The notes under the pieces are model-generated. The model did not search any database and was not told the origin of the DNA. It worked only from the letters and a program-made list of their open reading frames with translations. The translations under genes were made by a program, and so were the position numbers. Below, piece by piece: positions 35,940 through 47,226 of a stretch of 64,000 nt of DNA. The DNA lies in contig NC_072894.1 of NCBI RefSeq assembly GCF_027943255.1, forward strand, positions 60,267,601 to 60,331,600, read 5' to 3'. Source of the DNA: Anastrepha obliqua. Taxonomy: Eukaryota; Arthropoda; Insecta; Diptera; Tephritidae. Position 1 is the stretch's first letter. Each line of letters begins with the position of its first letter.

Positions 35940-37330
35940 CAATTCAATTTACGAATTCAATCATTGACGAAGAGCCTTCAAAAACAAGGGACCTCTTGCG
36001 AAGGGTCTTAATGCTTCTGAGGGTATTATCCCATGAGTTGTTCTTTAAGGGGTTACATCTAGTTAGAATTTTCAAAAAATCGATTTTTTTTATTTCATTT
36101 TTGTAATGTACATATATTTAAGTAAACACTATGAAAATTTCAAGTCATTCCGAAGATTATTTTTGAAGTTATACGCATAAATGTAACGACGCGTCAGAGC
36201 ACTTTAAATTAGCTTTTAAAACTTTAACCTTGTTTTTCTCAAAACTGTGTTTTGAAAGTCGGTGACCACGATTTCTCGGAAACGGCTAAACCGGTTAGTC
36301 TGAAATTTTTACACCGGCTTCTGAACTATATTTTCTAGTACTTAATCGAAGCTTTTTTAAAACCGATAAACATTTTTTTGTTTATACACAATTTAAGGCC
36401 AAAACTATTCCAAAAAAGTAGATTTTTTTTTTTGAGAAGCCGCCATTTTGTCAATAAATTTTTTTTTGCTTAATCCTTCGATTAATTACAAGAATATACA
36501 ATACTTTAATCAAATCCGTTAGGTTTTTTCATTTCAGATAATCCACTTCGGAGATATAGTGGTCACCGTAAAACGTCTTTTTTTGGAGGGGTTCCTGGAA
36601 ATCTGCTGTAGCAGCTATAAAAACTGTTATTCTTCCAAATAAATTTTTTTTAAATATTATTCAAAGTTACCATAATATGTGTACAAAGGCTTAAAACAAT
36701 TAATTCAGAAGTTTTCTCAGGAAATTTTTTTTAAAAACCTCATTTTTTAGGGCTTCTAACTAGATGTAACCCCTTAAGATATCCGGTATAAATCCTATGT
36801 TTTGTGCAAAAGACAATTTATATTAGAGCAAACTCGAGAACAGCGTCTTCCGATCAAAACGCTTTTTAATCAAAGTTAAACGCCATGATGCGCCTGAGAT
36901 GTTATAGTTTATTTCTGACCAGAACAATTTTTACCAAGACCAAAATATCAACCACATAAATGACAGACGGCTATGTTCCAATCCTACAGAAGTTCTTGTT
37001 GTCCCGCACACAAAATTTCCAGCCACTGTTATGGTTGTTGATGTTGTCAGCAACAAAATACATGTCATGTCAAAGCTCTGCTCGCTCACACAAAGCGATT
37101 GCGAGACGAAATTGGATGACTGAAAATGTCCATGTTCACATAACACCCTGAATAACTATGTACGTGTGGGTGCAGTTGGGCGTCAAACGAATAAGCATCC
37201 TCATAACACTATTTCTTATCTGAAGGTTGCAGTTAATACCGTTATGATCAATATGAATAAGCAGAATTTGATTCTCCCGGGTCGAGGAGGTTATTGCAGC
37301 TAATGGAAATTTTATTGAATGATTTTATAA
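35940..37330 (+). mobile_element. IS630-type transposon interrupted by a TTAA MITE
   Basis: Before the MITE: SLQKQGTSCEGS and NASEGII, equivalent to the HTH segment usually reading NVSEGTIRRVV. After it: DIRYKSYVLCKRQFILEQT, TREQRLPIKTLFNQS, TDGYVPILQKFLLS-like words, KAIARRNWMTENVHVHITP, then YVWVQLGVKRISI and a C-terminal stretch. Order and words follow a DD34E-type IS630 transposase. The catalytic blocks are largely lost to frameshifts. Termini not identified. Confidence 0.65.
36049..36773. mobile_element. TTAA-flanked MITE, 725 bp
   Basis: Perfect 20-bp inverted ends GGGGTTACATCTAGTTAGAA, with TTAA immediately outside each (36045-36048 and 36774-36777). The interior is AT-rich and has no open frame. 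The TTAA duplication points to piggyBac- or Kolobok-type mobilisation. It is inserted within the HTH-coding part of an IS630-type transposase, and removing it with one TTAA rejoins the two halves of that coding sequence. Confidence 0.85.
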
Positions 37331-37516
37331 GAAAACCAACATCAAGATCCAATCGATCAGACCAATTTTTTACTACTTATTTCGATAAATCTGGTCGTAC
37401 GGGGTCAATGGTGGCTTGCATATTATAATAAATCGATTGTTCAGCGGTCTGGGTGGCAAGTTGCACCATCGCCGATGTCTAGCTGATTACTTCTTGGTAA
37501 CCAAAATTGAATTAGC

Positions 37517-37795
37517 ATGGCTCGATAACTACCATTTGGAACTCGGAGAACGTAGGTTCGAATCTCCGTGAATCACCAAAATAAAGAAAAAGTTTTTGCC
37601 TCGCCTCGGCAGCCAATGGTAAACCTCCGAGTGTATTTTTCCCTCCTCATAAAAATAAAAAATATCTACGATTCGGAGCCGGCTTAAGTAGATCCCTCCA
37701 TTTGTGGAACAACATCAAGACGCACGCCACAAATAGGAGGAGGAGCCCGACCAAACACCCAAAAAGGGTGTGAGCGTGTAAGGGTGCATAAAGCC
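37517..37795 (+). mobile_element. SINE-A copy 5
   Basis: Box B is well preserved (GTAGGTTCGAATCTCCGTGA at about 37551), but the box A head is truncated. Body: CGGCAGCCAATGGTAAACCT, TTTGTGGAACAACATCAAGA, CACAAATAGGAGGAGGAGCC, then ACCCAAAAAGGGTGTG. Confidence 0.75.
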
Positions 37796-37877
37796 AAAAA
37801 AATTCACTGCCTTTTGTGAACGAAAAGGAATTAGTTTCAAAAGTTGATTTCAAAATTTTTGCATTAAATTTCGAAAA

Positions 37878-38008
37878 GGAGGAGAAGCTTTTTCATGGCA
37901 AAAATACACTCGAAGGTTTACCATTGCCTGTCGAGGGGAGACCGCTATTAGCGAAAACTTTTTCTTCATTTTGGTAGTCACGCACCAACCCATTCAGCTA
38001 CGGCGGCT
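37878..38008 (-). mobile_element. SINE-A copy 6 (5' half, inverted next to copy 5)
   Basis: Reverse complement: AGCCGCCGTAGCTGAATGGG (head), GTGCGTGACTACCAAAATG, then GGTCTCCCCTCGACAGGCAA and CATGAAAAAGCTTCTCC. The 3' half is missing. Together with copy 5 it makes a tail-to-tail inverted pair with an 82-bp spacer. Confidence 0.7.
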
Positions 38009-39140
38009 TCTTTTCGGATTTTCGCAAAAGAAAGTGAATTTTTTTTAAATATAATTAGTTTAAGCAAAAATACTGATTATCAATGGTGAAATCCAAAGTG
38101 AATTTACTTGCTTACATTTTCCTTGTCATGTTGAACTTATCAAAAGAGCTTAATTTTCTCTTTCTTCTAGACTTTATATACGTAGTGAAATTTTTCTACT
38201 AAGGTTACCATTCCCTACTTGTGCTAGTTGTTCCTTGAAACAACTGCTTGTTGACCATATTTAATACTGGCTGTCAATTGTGAGACCCAAACGAATGGTT
38301 GGTCGGTTGACATTTGCCTTTGAAGAAGGCGAGAGAACATTGAAAGCATAGCTAAAAACTGCAAAGAAATGTTAGCTTTTAAAATTCCATATGTTGACAA
38401 AACAAACAAATATTAAGAATTATAATAACCATAGGAGGAGCAGCGAGTCAGTAAGGCGCAAGCGAAGCAAAGAAAATCAAAACAAATTTTATGCATTATG
38501 AACAGCGCCGACAGCCGACTTTCAACAGAGTCATAATCATCACCATAACCCCTTAACACTCGTTTGAAGCAACAAATTGTCTTCTTTCCACTTGATATTA
38601 CATATTAATCCACATTCTCTATTCCATTGTCTTGCAATGGTTTTGCTTGTTTGCATTCAGCGTTATTGAAAAATTCCAGCAAGCTCAACATGCATTCATT
38701 GCATGCGTATGTGTATGTATGTATGTATTACAAAATATGACATTGAATGGCTTATCATGTTTTATATAAGTTAGTTTGTAGATATATTTTATACTTATAT
38801 TTTATAGTAGCTTTGATGAAGCCACTTCGAAGTATTGAACCGAGCAGCATTGGTCTACTTAAGCCATCATCACCAAAGGCGTTGGCATGCATTGTCGAGC
38901 AACATTACAATCACCATTAGAAACGGCACAGTGAAGCTCTCAACAGCTGGCACAATAACTGCACTGCATGGTTATCTGCATCATCGCCATTTAAAGGTAA
39001 TTTTAAGATAATAAAAATGTACTGTAAAAGAAAGTAATGCCAAATCTTTTACTGACTATAATCGTATGAGGGCGCGTGTGCACATTAGTTTGAATACACA
39101 AACCTCAACAAAATAATCATTACCGATTTTTGCTTATATT
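38009..39140. other. Intergenic stretch, nothing recognised
   Basis: No supported gene or element. There is a TATG microsatellite at about 38707-38728. Confidence 0.4.
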
Positions 39141-39145
39141 ATAAG

Positions 39146-39499
39146 TTAGTTATATATTAAGTAAGGTCCAAAAATCTTGCGCAGAATCTTTCTCTCAAAC
39201 ACTGCAAGCGTCGCTTCATCGGATGTTTTCATCGTCCACACTTCTGCGCCATACGTTAGGACGAGCATGATGAGAGCCTTGTAGAGTGTTAGTTTTGTTC
39301 GTCGAGAGAGGACTTTACTACTCATTCGCCTACTTAGTCCAAAGCAGCACTTGTTGGCAAGAGAGATTCTACGTTGGACTTCAAGGCTGACATTGTTATC
39401 GGTGTTAATGTTGGTTTCTAAATAAACGAAGCTGATGGTATTACTACACAAAATTTTACACAAACGCATTAGTTTTAAGGAGATAGCAAATTCAGACAT
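39146..39499 (-). mobile_element. LINE fragment, reverse-transcriptase C-terminal region
   Basis: The minus-strand frame reads NTISFVYLETNINTDNN, VSLEVQRRISLANKCCFGLS, then RRMSSKVLSRRTKLTLYKAL, VLTYGAEVWTMKTSDE and LAVFERKILRKIFGP. This is the segment after the YADD box in RTE/jockey-like reverse transcriptases and is nearly uninterrupted over 117 codons. No termini seen. The LINE 3' end at 47227-47530 (minus) could be the same family. Confidence 0.75.
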
Positions 39500-41786
39500 C
39501 GAGACATGTGGGCATCTTGGCGGGCGAGAATTTCAACGAGTTCACCATATGGCGAGTTAGCATATAAACTAACTTTCTTCAAAATTGCAAAGAGATGGTG
39601 CTTGTCTATACTTTTTCCTTAAGCCTTTTCCAATACTTGACGTTCACGGTAGCTGGTGTAGATTGTAGGACTACTTTTCCTATCTGCTTTCAGCTTATGA
39701 GCAGATAAATGTACCCTTCCAGCTCCTCTTCCGCGTATTTCAAAGCTTTGTGTTCTTTACCCCCATTATTGAATCATATCTGTGATTCATTCCGTCGCCC
39801 TGATTGAAAGACCGAGGTCTTCATTTTCTTGGTGATTTCCTCTGAATGGCAGTTGTAAGTAGTGTCTGTCGCATTCAATATGCAAAGATATACAAACTTA
39901 TTTAAAAATGTGGGTATGTAAAGTTAATTTTTTTACTGAAATTAGCTAAATAATAAGTACGAGCGCTCCCCAAATATCAATGACGACACTGCATCGACAA
40001 GCGGACAACTTGTTTAACATATAAATAGATGTATTTAAGGAGCCATAAATTAACATAACTGATAACCACTGATAATTCCATGAAGGCTACTAAATGATGT
40101 GTATTCAGACTGCTTTATTTACATCGAAACTTTTTATTCACACCCATACATACATATTTAATGTCTATGTTGACGTCTATGTTAATGCGATAATGTCCGT
40201 TACTGCCAATGAGCTGATGTTGTACGCCATTGAAATAGCAGGTGCTTTGGGGGTAAGCAGGCTAGTTAATTGGGCACGACTTGAAAGCATGTAAAATCTA
40301 TTAAATACCCCAACATCCACAACACTTAAATACTGACAAAGTACATACTTTGCGTCCTTACGCCACGGCGAGAGTAAGAGGCGCTAAAAATGCATTTTTA
40401 TTGTGTACGCCGTAGTCGTAGGAAAGTGAGTTTGTCAAAACATGTGGTATACTGAATGCTGTGTGTTTGTTAACAATCTACTGATAATGAAAAAAGCAAA
40501 CTACACATATAGAAGCTTGTCTTTTCCAAGCTTTTATCTCAAGGCGTTATGGGAATTTATACCTCTGGTGGTAGCATAAAACTATACGCAGAGGCATCGA
40601 GAAGTGAGGAATATCTAAAGCATGAGTGCTTCTAGTAATGATAGTAGTCTTCCAGTTATGCAAATAATATCGAAATTTAATGTTCTTTGCGAGCTCATCC
40701 CTGTTACTCTGACTTATTTCGAACAGCTGTTCTGGAAAGAACCCTTACGCCGAATTTCTAATCCAATGTAACTTCTATACATATTGAAACATGGATGAGA
40801 GAACTAGCTCTGGTATGTATATAAACTCTCCGTCACGATGGGCTTATGGGCTACCCTGTTTTCAACTGAGGTTCTAGTAATCTAAAACATCAATGTCTGT
40901 ATAAATATCATCTTATCAGATAACTAAGTAGATATGAAGACTTTGCCTAAACGAATTTAATATTAAGTATTATAATGATATCTCCCACTTCAGCTTCTGG
41001 CGAACAAGATCATTATAAATAAATTTGTAATCTTAGCTGAACTGCAGGTATGAGGCTAATAAATTTAAAAGCATTGGGAAATTTGAAAGCGTCAAAAGTG
41101 TTTGATGTGGTCTCACGAATGCTTCTCAATAGTGGCGAACCTCGAAATAGCAATAGAACTTTCATAGATCTACTATTCGCAGGCATGCAACGCCTCTTTT
41201 GTATGCAGCACTATTCTGACCTGAACACAATGAAAATCCGTAGACTCTGTACGCTGAGACAAATACGTTCGCACAAAACGACTTCTGACGAAGCAATAAT
41301 GGTAATCACATGTATGCAACTTATCGCTCTCTTGGCTGACGACACTGCGAGAGTTCAAGAGCAAAAAGAACAATAAGACCTGACAACGGTAACTAACTAA
41401 GAAAAGGCAGCACCGAATTCCGAAAGCATTTTGAATATTCCCTGCAGCAAGGAAATTGAGCCTTGTTCTAAGCAATCAAAAATTATGAAATCGAAAACAT
41501 GTACAGGTGAGCTTCCAATTGCAGTACTTTCTGAAAGGTCATGGCAGTGCAGACTTTAGGCAAGTTAGAAAACAGAATATAAAAATGAACTTAAATACCA
41601 GTGAAATTAGTATTTGTGTTCCGAAAAACGAATTATTTGTTCATTTTTGAACTAATTTTTGATTCACCCTCAGTTGGCAACTGTCAATTTAACCGAAACA
41701 GACAGTAAATTAAAAATAAGGTATGGCTACACTAAGTTTCTAGTTATTGTAATAGAATATAAGAAACTTACCCAAGAAGTCTTTAA
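39500..41786. other. Stretch without an assigned gene
   Basis: The minus strand at 39520-39900 has coding-looking words (for example TPATVNVKYWKRLKEKV) but no continuous frame. On the plus strand, 41050-41376 is an open frame of 108 codons with no domain I recognise, preceded by a stop at 41038. I see no splice or promoter support for either. Confidence 0.35.
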
Positions 41787-42158
41787 CCCTCCGATGTTCA
41801 TATGGGTCTGGCCAGACCCATTCGATCTTTAAATGTATGTAGATCTTTTATTTTTAATATCTGAGGCTTCTTAGTCCATGACTTCCTAAAATGTAGTGTG
41901 CTAAACACAATGAAGTAGCAAAATTAAGATTTTTGCTATATTTGTTGTAAAAATAATAATTTTAAACTAATTTCGTTAATTAAGCTCACATGGGTCTGTG
42001 CAGACCCATATAAGCTTCTCATGTAAATTGGTTAGCCGTTAGGTGTAAACAACTAAACTGTTAGCGGAGGCAGCGGCAGAGATAATTTTTTAGTTGACAT
42101 TTGAAAATTAAAGTGAACACGTGTTTTTTAATTAGTGGGAAGTGTTTTTTTAAATAAA

Positions 42159-43683
42159 ATGGAACAAGTAAATATGGATGAAGTTGATGTGATGACGCGT
42201 TTGCTTCGTAAGCGAAGTGCAGCAAATGTGAGGCCGGAAGAACGTCAGCGACTTCAGGCACAAATTGAAGAAATTATGGGACAGAAGTCCCATCCATTTG
42301 AAACAAGTGGCGACGTAGAAGATGATGAATATTTTCCAGATGAAGATGACTTCGGTGAAGCATCAGATATAGAACAGGAAATCGAGTTAGAAGCTATTCC
42401 GGATGAAAACCATGATGATATTGAGGGTTTGTATAGAGAAGCTATCGCCCTTCAAACTTCAACCACAATGGAATCATGCAGCACATCTATTACCCAGGGC
42501 CTTATATACCGGTCGAAAGATGGTAAGATGTGGAATTCAAATCCTCCACCACCTGGAAGGCCTCGTTGTCACAATGTTACAACTTTTACTCGTAAAGGGC
42601 CACTACGTGGGCGCATCGATTCACCCAATATACTCCGAGTAAGCCGGCAAAATATGGCATGAAAGTGTGGTGGATTTGTGACTCTGTTTCAAACTACCCT
42701 TTGAAAGGTATAACTTTTACCGGAAAACCACCAGGTGGCCAACGAGAAACGATTCAAGGTGAACGGGTCGTCATGAAATTGACGGAAAATTATATGGACA
42801 GTGGTAGGACTGTTTATGCTGACAATTTTTTTTTTCAACATACAACTTGGCAGAAATGTTGATGGATCGTAGAGTGGCTTTCGTGGGTACCGTAAGAAAA
42901 AATAAGACCTTCATTCCGCATGAATTGCTTAACCCGAAGTGTGATGTTAAAAGCACTTTATTTTGTTATCACAATAATAATATCGCTCTGTGCTCGTATA
43001 TGGCAAAGCCGAAAAAGCCAGTAATTATGTTATCCACTGCCCATTACCGTCAAAGCACCAATCCATTGAAAGGATTCAAGCCAGATCAAATTTTTTACTA
43101 CAATAAATTTAAAGCGGGGGTAGATACAATGGATCAAATGTTGACTGGCTATTCGTGCAAACGCTCGACAAACCGTTGGCCACTGGCAATGTTTTATCAT
43201 CTATGACGAGCTGAATCCGGCAAAGCAGAGTGATAAGAGGCGCTCATTTATCATTGAATTGGCACGGCAGCTAGTTATCTCACATATGACGAAACGGGCG
43301 AATAACCCATTAGTATGGAGGTTTGCTCATATAAGACAAGCAATGAATCTTTTCAATATCAAGGTGAGTATGAATTATATACACACCTACATATATCTCC
43401 GCGTATAAAGATATGTGTATGCATGTATTCATATTTACTAATTTAAAATAAATTATTTCGCTACTTTTAGGTACCGGAATCTTGTCCATCGACATCAGAT
43501 GCAGCACAGCAACAATCATATGCTCAAGTTGCTTCAACACGGTCATCGTGCTACCATTGTGCTGCTTCTTCTTCGAAAAAGTGACGTAAAACTCGTTATA
43601 ACTGCAGCAAATGTAATCGTCCCATATGTCTTAATGAACATTCCATGCAACTATATAGTTGTAAACCCAATTGCTCTTCGTAA
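42159..43683 (+). pseudogene. piggyBac-like transposase, broken
   Basis: Start MEQVNMDEVDVMTRLLRKRS (ATG at 42159). An acidic N-terminal region follows, then SKDGKMWNSNPPPPGRP, a typical pre-catalytic segment. At about 42625 an internal deletion joins this to KPAKYGMKVWWICD in another frame, removing the first catalytic Asp region. YADNFF (second catalytic Asp) is intact but is followed by a frameshift in a T run at 42826-42835. KAGVDTMDQM (third Asp) is present. A small deletion with a frameshift occurs at about 43200. A spliceable intron (43364-43470, GTGAGT...TTTTAG) precedes the C-terminal Cys-rich domain (CSKCNRPICLNEHS), which is cut by TGA at 43582. Non-functional. Confidence 0.85.
43364..43470 (+). 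other. Probable intron in the piggyBac-like transposase
   Basis: Donor AAG|GTGAGT and acceptor CTACTTTTAG|GTACC. Joining them keeps the frame from FNIK into VPESCPSTSD and on to the Cys-rich domain, and the 107-bp segment holds stops in that frame. Confidence 0.6.
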
Positions 43684-43816
43684 TTAATACTAATCCGTTC
43701 AAATAAATTAATAAAATTATTTTTAAAACCGTATTTCTTACATTATTTGTATGGGTCTGGGCAGACCCTTATGATGCACTTACCGCATCATAAGGCACCG
43801 AACATCGGAGGGTTAA

Positions 43817-44220
43817 CAGAAAGATTCTGCATATCAATTCCATTACTTTATGTGTGTATGCGTAGGTACTTATGTAGGTGGTTAATAGGTTCGTGTCTCT
43901 TTCGCTTTATCGTCTTTTACGAATCCTCGCGAAGAGGAGACTCCCGTCCCTAGTTATTGTTTCGGTTAAGATTTTAGAGGTTTATGGAGCATAGCAGACG
44001 TGATCAACATCTTCTTCCCTCTCGGTGAAGTTTTGTGAGTTGTCATCTATGGAAGTATTTTTTAAATACTAAGTGTTCTGAAAGGAATTAAGTTAGGTGG
44101 TAATTTGTTCCCCTATGGTTCCTTCCTAACTACATCATAAGGATGGGTATTAAGTCAACCGTTCATTTACAATAGATGATTTGTTCCACCGGTCTTGCCA
44201 GTGGGGTTCAGGCGTTAAAG
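43817..44220. other. Intergenic stretch, nothing recognised
   Basis: No supported feature between the piggyBac-like element and the LINE endonuclease fragment. Confidence 0.4.
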
Positions 44221-44500
44221 TCATTCGCTATGTGTAAAGTCAATTTTTGAGTAGCTTCCAGTAGAAATAATATATTGAAGAAGCCGTTCGTACTGTTCTA
44301 TTGTCAAACCGGGTATTGCATAACAACTGACGAAGTTTATTGTATTTATTTTGGATCGAACGAACTCTTCGCCTACCACCATGTTTCTCTTGGAAAGTAA
44401 GTCGCCCACAGAACTACATAACCGCACATTTCCTGCTGTCGTAGTCATAAGCCTAAAAAGAAAAGGAAAACTACAAGAACACCGAATTGGCGCAAAACCT
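44221..44500 (-). mobile_element. LINE endonuclease fragment
   Basis: The minus-strand frame reads TTTAGNVRLCSSVGDLLS, then VRSKINTINFVSCYAIPGLT and IEQYERLLQYI. This matches the central part of the APE-type endonuclease of non-LTR retrotransposons (usual ..F.SCYAPPS..). No LINE flanks on either side. 5' domain only, which is unusual because most copies here are 5'-truncated. Confidence 0.6.
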
Positions 44501-45244
44501 TGGCCTAAACCTGTCAAGCTTATATGTAATACCATATACTCACATTATTATTTTAGTAAATGTGCCTTATTATTAGAGTAAAATACATGACGAAATCAAA
44601 ATCACAAAATCGTGTTGAGTGTTGAGGGGCTAAATTTTGTTTAGGGATGCAAATGGAACTGTCTTACGAGGTTTTTCATTATTGACTATTCGTAAAAAGC
44701 TTTTGAGTCCGTCTGATACTTGAATAATTATCAATGTAGATTAATTATAAATACATGTGTATATGTTCCACTCAATGGCGATAAAGGATAAAATGACTAA
44801 TTGGGTGCTTGATATAACTTAATATGCAGTAAGTCTTTGAATAGCAATACAAAAACTTCTGGTGATATTGCGCTTTGGAGATCACAATCACATTTGTTAA
44901 TGCATGTAAATGTAGTAAAAGTATTTCTACACAGTCACTCACACTTTATTTGATACAGATTTTTTTGCAGTGTTTTATGTTTCGTAATGTTTTGCGAAAA
45001 TGGAAAAATGAGAATGCTGATATTTTTTTTAATTTTTATTTTTTTATTTAAATCTCAACATAAAATACCAATCGTGCCTACTCATTTTATTGTAATGCAA
45101 ACAAAAAAAAAAATTCAGAAAATTCACGCCGTAGCTTAAATTATACTGTTAAAAACTTTGTTTGGTATCCTTTATTATCAATTACAGTTTGAAGTCTACG
45201 TGGCATGGGTCAACCAATTACCATATTTGTGTATTCTAAACTAA

Positions 45245-46150
45245 TTTGGTTCCACTCTTCACTGTTTTGCCTTTTTAAGATCACATTTGTTATGGATGTC
45301 ATATTTTCTTATATTTGTCTTCAAAACCGACCACAAATTTTCAATGACGTTCAAATCCGGTGATTGTGCAAGAGTTTTAACAATGTGGGGGCATTTTTTA
45401 ACCAAGTTTGCTATTATTTGTAACTTGTGCTTAGGGTCCTTATCTTGATAAAAACGAAAGTAGTCTTCAATTAGTAATTTTCTAAAGCTTTGAGCCAATT
45501 TTTCTTGCAAGAATCGTAAATAAACATATTTGTTTATTGTCTCTTCGATAAAGGTCAAAGTTTCAACTCCATTTGAGGACATGCTTGCCTAAACCATAAC
45601 GCTGCCACTTCCATGTCTTATAGTAGCTCGGAAATTTTGTGGTTTGAACTTCGTATTGGACTCGCGCCATATAAAATGTCTGTCGTCTGGTCCAAATAAG
45701 TTTATTTTTACCTCCTCCAAAATTCTGGGGTCTTATTTAGATGGTTGCGCGTAAACTGCAATCTCTAACTTTCATTCTTAGCACTTACGAAATGTTTAAT
45801 ATTCTAGCATTTAAATTAGCTTCCCTTCTTCAAACGGTTTCTGGATGGCAAGTCGTACTTAAATCCTTTTTGGCCATTTCAGTTAACTTTGGAGCGCTTG
45901 TTGTTGGATTTTTCTTCACTTGGCGCACTAAGTACTGACACTCTATCTCTGTAAAAGTTTTATTTAGAGCCTGCCGTCCCTTATTTAACACACTATTTTC
46001 ATGCTTAAAGCGTTCAATAATATGCTAAAGTCTTAACGACCATAAATGTACAATTTCAGCGATTTTACGATACGAAATTCCTTTTTTGAAAAGCTCCAAA
46101 ACAAACTAACGCTTTTCTAACGAAGTAAACGATCCAATGGTTAAAAAAAA
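45245..46150 (-). mobile_element. Tc1-like transposon, decayed
   Basis: On the minus strand: N-terminal HTH words near 46130-46080, then KINLFGPDDRHFIWRESNTK (about 45700, first catalytic Asp region), GSGSVMVWA-like, and the frame 45582-45259 with FYQDKDPKHK (second Asp) and LAQSPDLNVIENLWSVLKTN (Glu in place). The spacing is about 33-34 residues, as in DD34E transposases. A stop lies before MSSNGVETL, with frameshifts in the N-terminal half. Related to the decayed copy at 9304-10130. Confidence 0.75.
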
Positions 46151-46426
46151 ATATTAATATTGCTTTATGTCAAACTCCCCATCCAAACTCTCGCATACTA
46201 CAAATAGAATTTCGATCATGGATTCGCATTGGTATGTCTAGGGCCAATATGATATGCATTTATGCATTTAAATTAAAGGTTGCCGAAATTCTTAATGCAA
46301 CCAAATAGCTTCAACTAAGTTAGACATCAATGAAGAAAATAAAAACCATTCCTTCTGAAGAAATTCACGTTTTGAAACGAGCTAGCATTTAACAAGGAGC
46401 TAAAATAGAGAGAATAGTTGGATAGT

Positions 46427-46763
46427 CTCACGGGCGGCCGTCGTAGCCGAATGGGTTGATGCGTGACTACCATTCGGAATTCACAGAGAGAACGTACATA
46501 TGTAGGTTCGAATCTCGGTGAATCAACAAAATTAAGAAAAACATTTTTCTTATAGCGGCCGTCCCTCGGCAGGCAATGGCAAACCTCCGAGTGTATTTCT
46601 GCCATGAAAAAGCTCCTCATAAAAATATCTGCTGTTCGGAGTCGTCTTGAAACTGTAGGTCCCTCCATTTGTGGAACAACATCAAGACGTACACCACAAA
46701 TAGGAGGAGGAGCTCGGCCAAACACCCAAAAAGGGGGTACGCGCCAATTAAGTATATGTATAT
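46427..46763 (+). mobile_element. SINE-A copy 7, the most complete copy
   Basis: 337 bp flanked by ATAGTTGGATAGT on both sides (46414-46426 and 46764-46776). The head carries box A-like TAGCCGAATGG and box B-like GGTTCGAATC about 60 bp apart with an extra-arm-sized insert, as expected for a class II tRNA (Ser/Leu type) origin. Body as in the other copies. The tail ends GCGCCAATTAAGTATATG with TA repeats. The intact internal promoter boxes and a perfect duplication suggest recent activity. Confidence 0.9.
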
Positions 46764-46776
46764 ATAGTTGGATAGT

Positions 46777-47226
46777 TCCATTATAATAAAGCTGGGATTA
46801 ATGGAACATGTTTCCAATGATCCTGCCTTCATATAGGTGAATGAAGTGTCCAGTAGTGGGATTTACTTACACATTTTATCTTTCCTTAACCATAATTTAA
46901 ACGATTTTGTTATTCGGTTACTCATTTCATAACGATTATCGATAAGACAGAGCCAGCTGTTATGTTAACATGTCGATTATCACAAACCAAACGTAACCAA
47001 TTTTTTTGTGGTTAAATTAAACGAGAAAACAATAATTAATAAGCTTAATTAAATTTGAATTTCAACTTTGAATTACATTATGAAAAACTTATTAAAAAAA
47101 CTCAAATATGTGCTTTGAGTATTTGGCTTATGACTTGTCGCGTAGAGGAAGGCAATGAACCCTCAAACAATAGATCAATGCTTCCTCCGGATATGGACAA
47201 TTCTTTCCACTTGGGAGTTTCAAAAA
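46777..47226. other. Intergenic stretch, nothing recognised
   Basis: No supported gene. One short palindromic TAAGCTTA-type word is present near 47039. Confidence 0.4.

Larger units (their letters stand above)
41787..43812 (+). mobile_element. piggyBac-like transposon, both ends intact
   Basis: The 13-bp inverted ends CCCTCCGATGTTC (41787-41799) and GAACATCGGAGGG (43800-43812) are flanked by TTAA on each side (41783-41786 and 43813-43816), the piggyBac target signature. Subterminal palindromes of the form ATGGGTCTGNNCAGACCCAT lie at 41802-41821 and 41990-42009, with a slightly degraded third at 43751-43770. A hairpin with 11-bp arms is at 43767-43777/43785-43795. The ends look competent for mobilisation in trans, while the transposase is dead. 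Confidence 0.92.

Noticed and set aside
41050..41376. Host gene of 108 codons
   Set aside because: No recognisable domain, no promoter or splice signals and surrounded by non-coding sequence. Kept only as an unassigned frame.
42659..42862. Independent small gene starting at an ATG in KYGMKVWWICD
   Set aside because: It is the internal part of the piggyBac-like transposase displaced by a frameshift.
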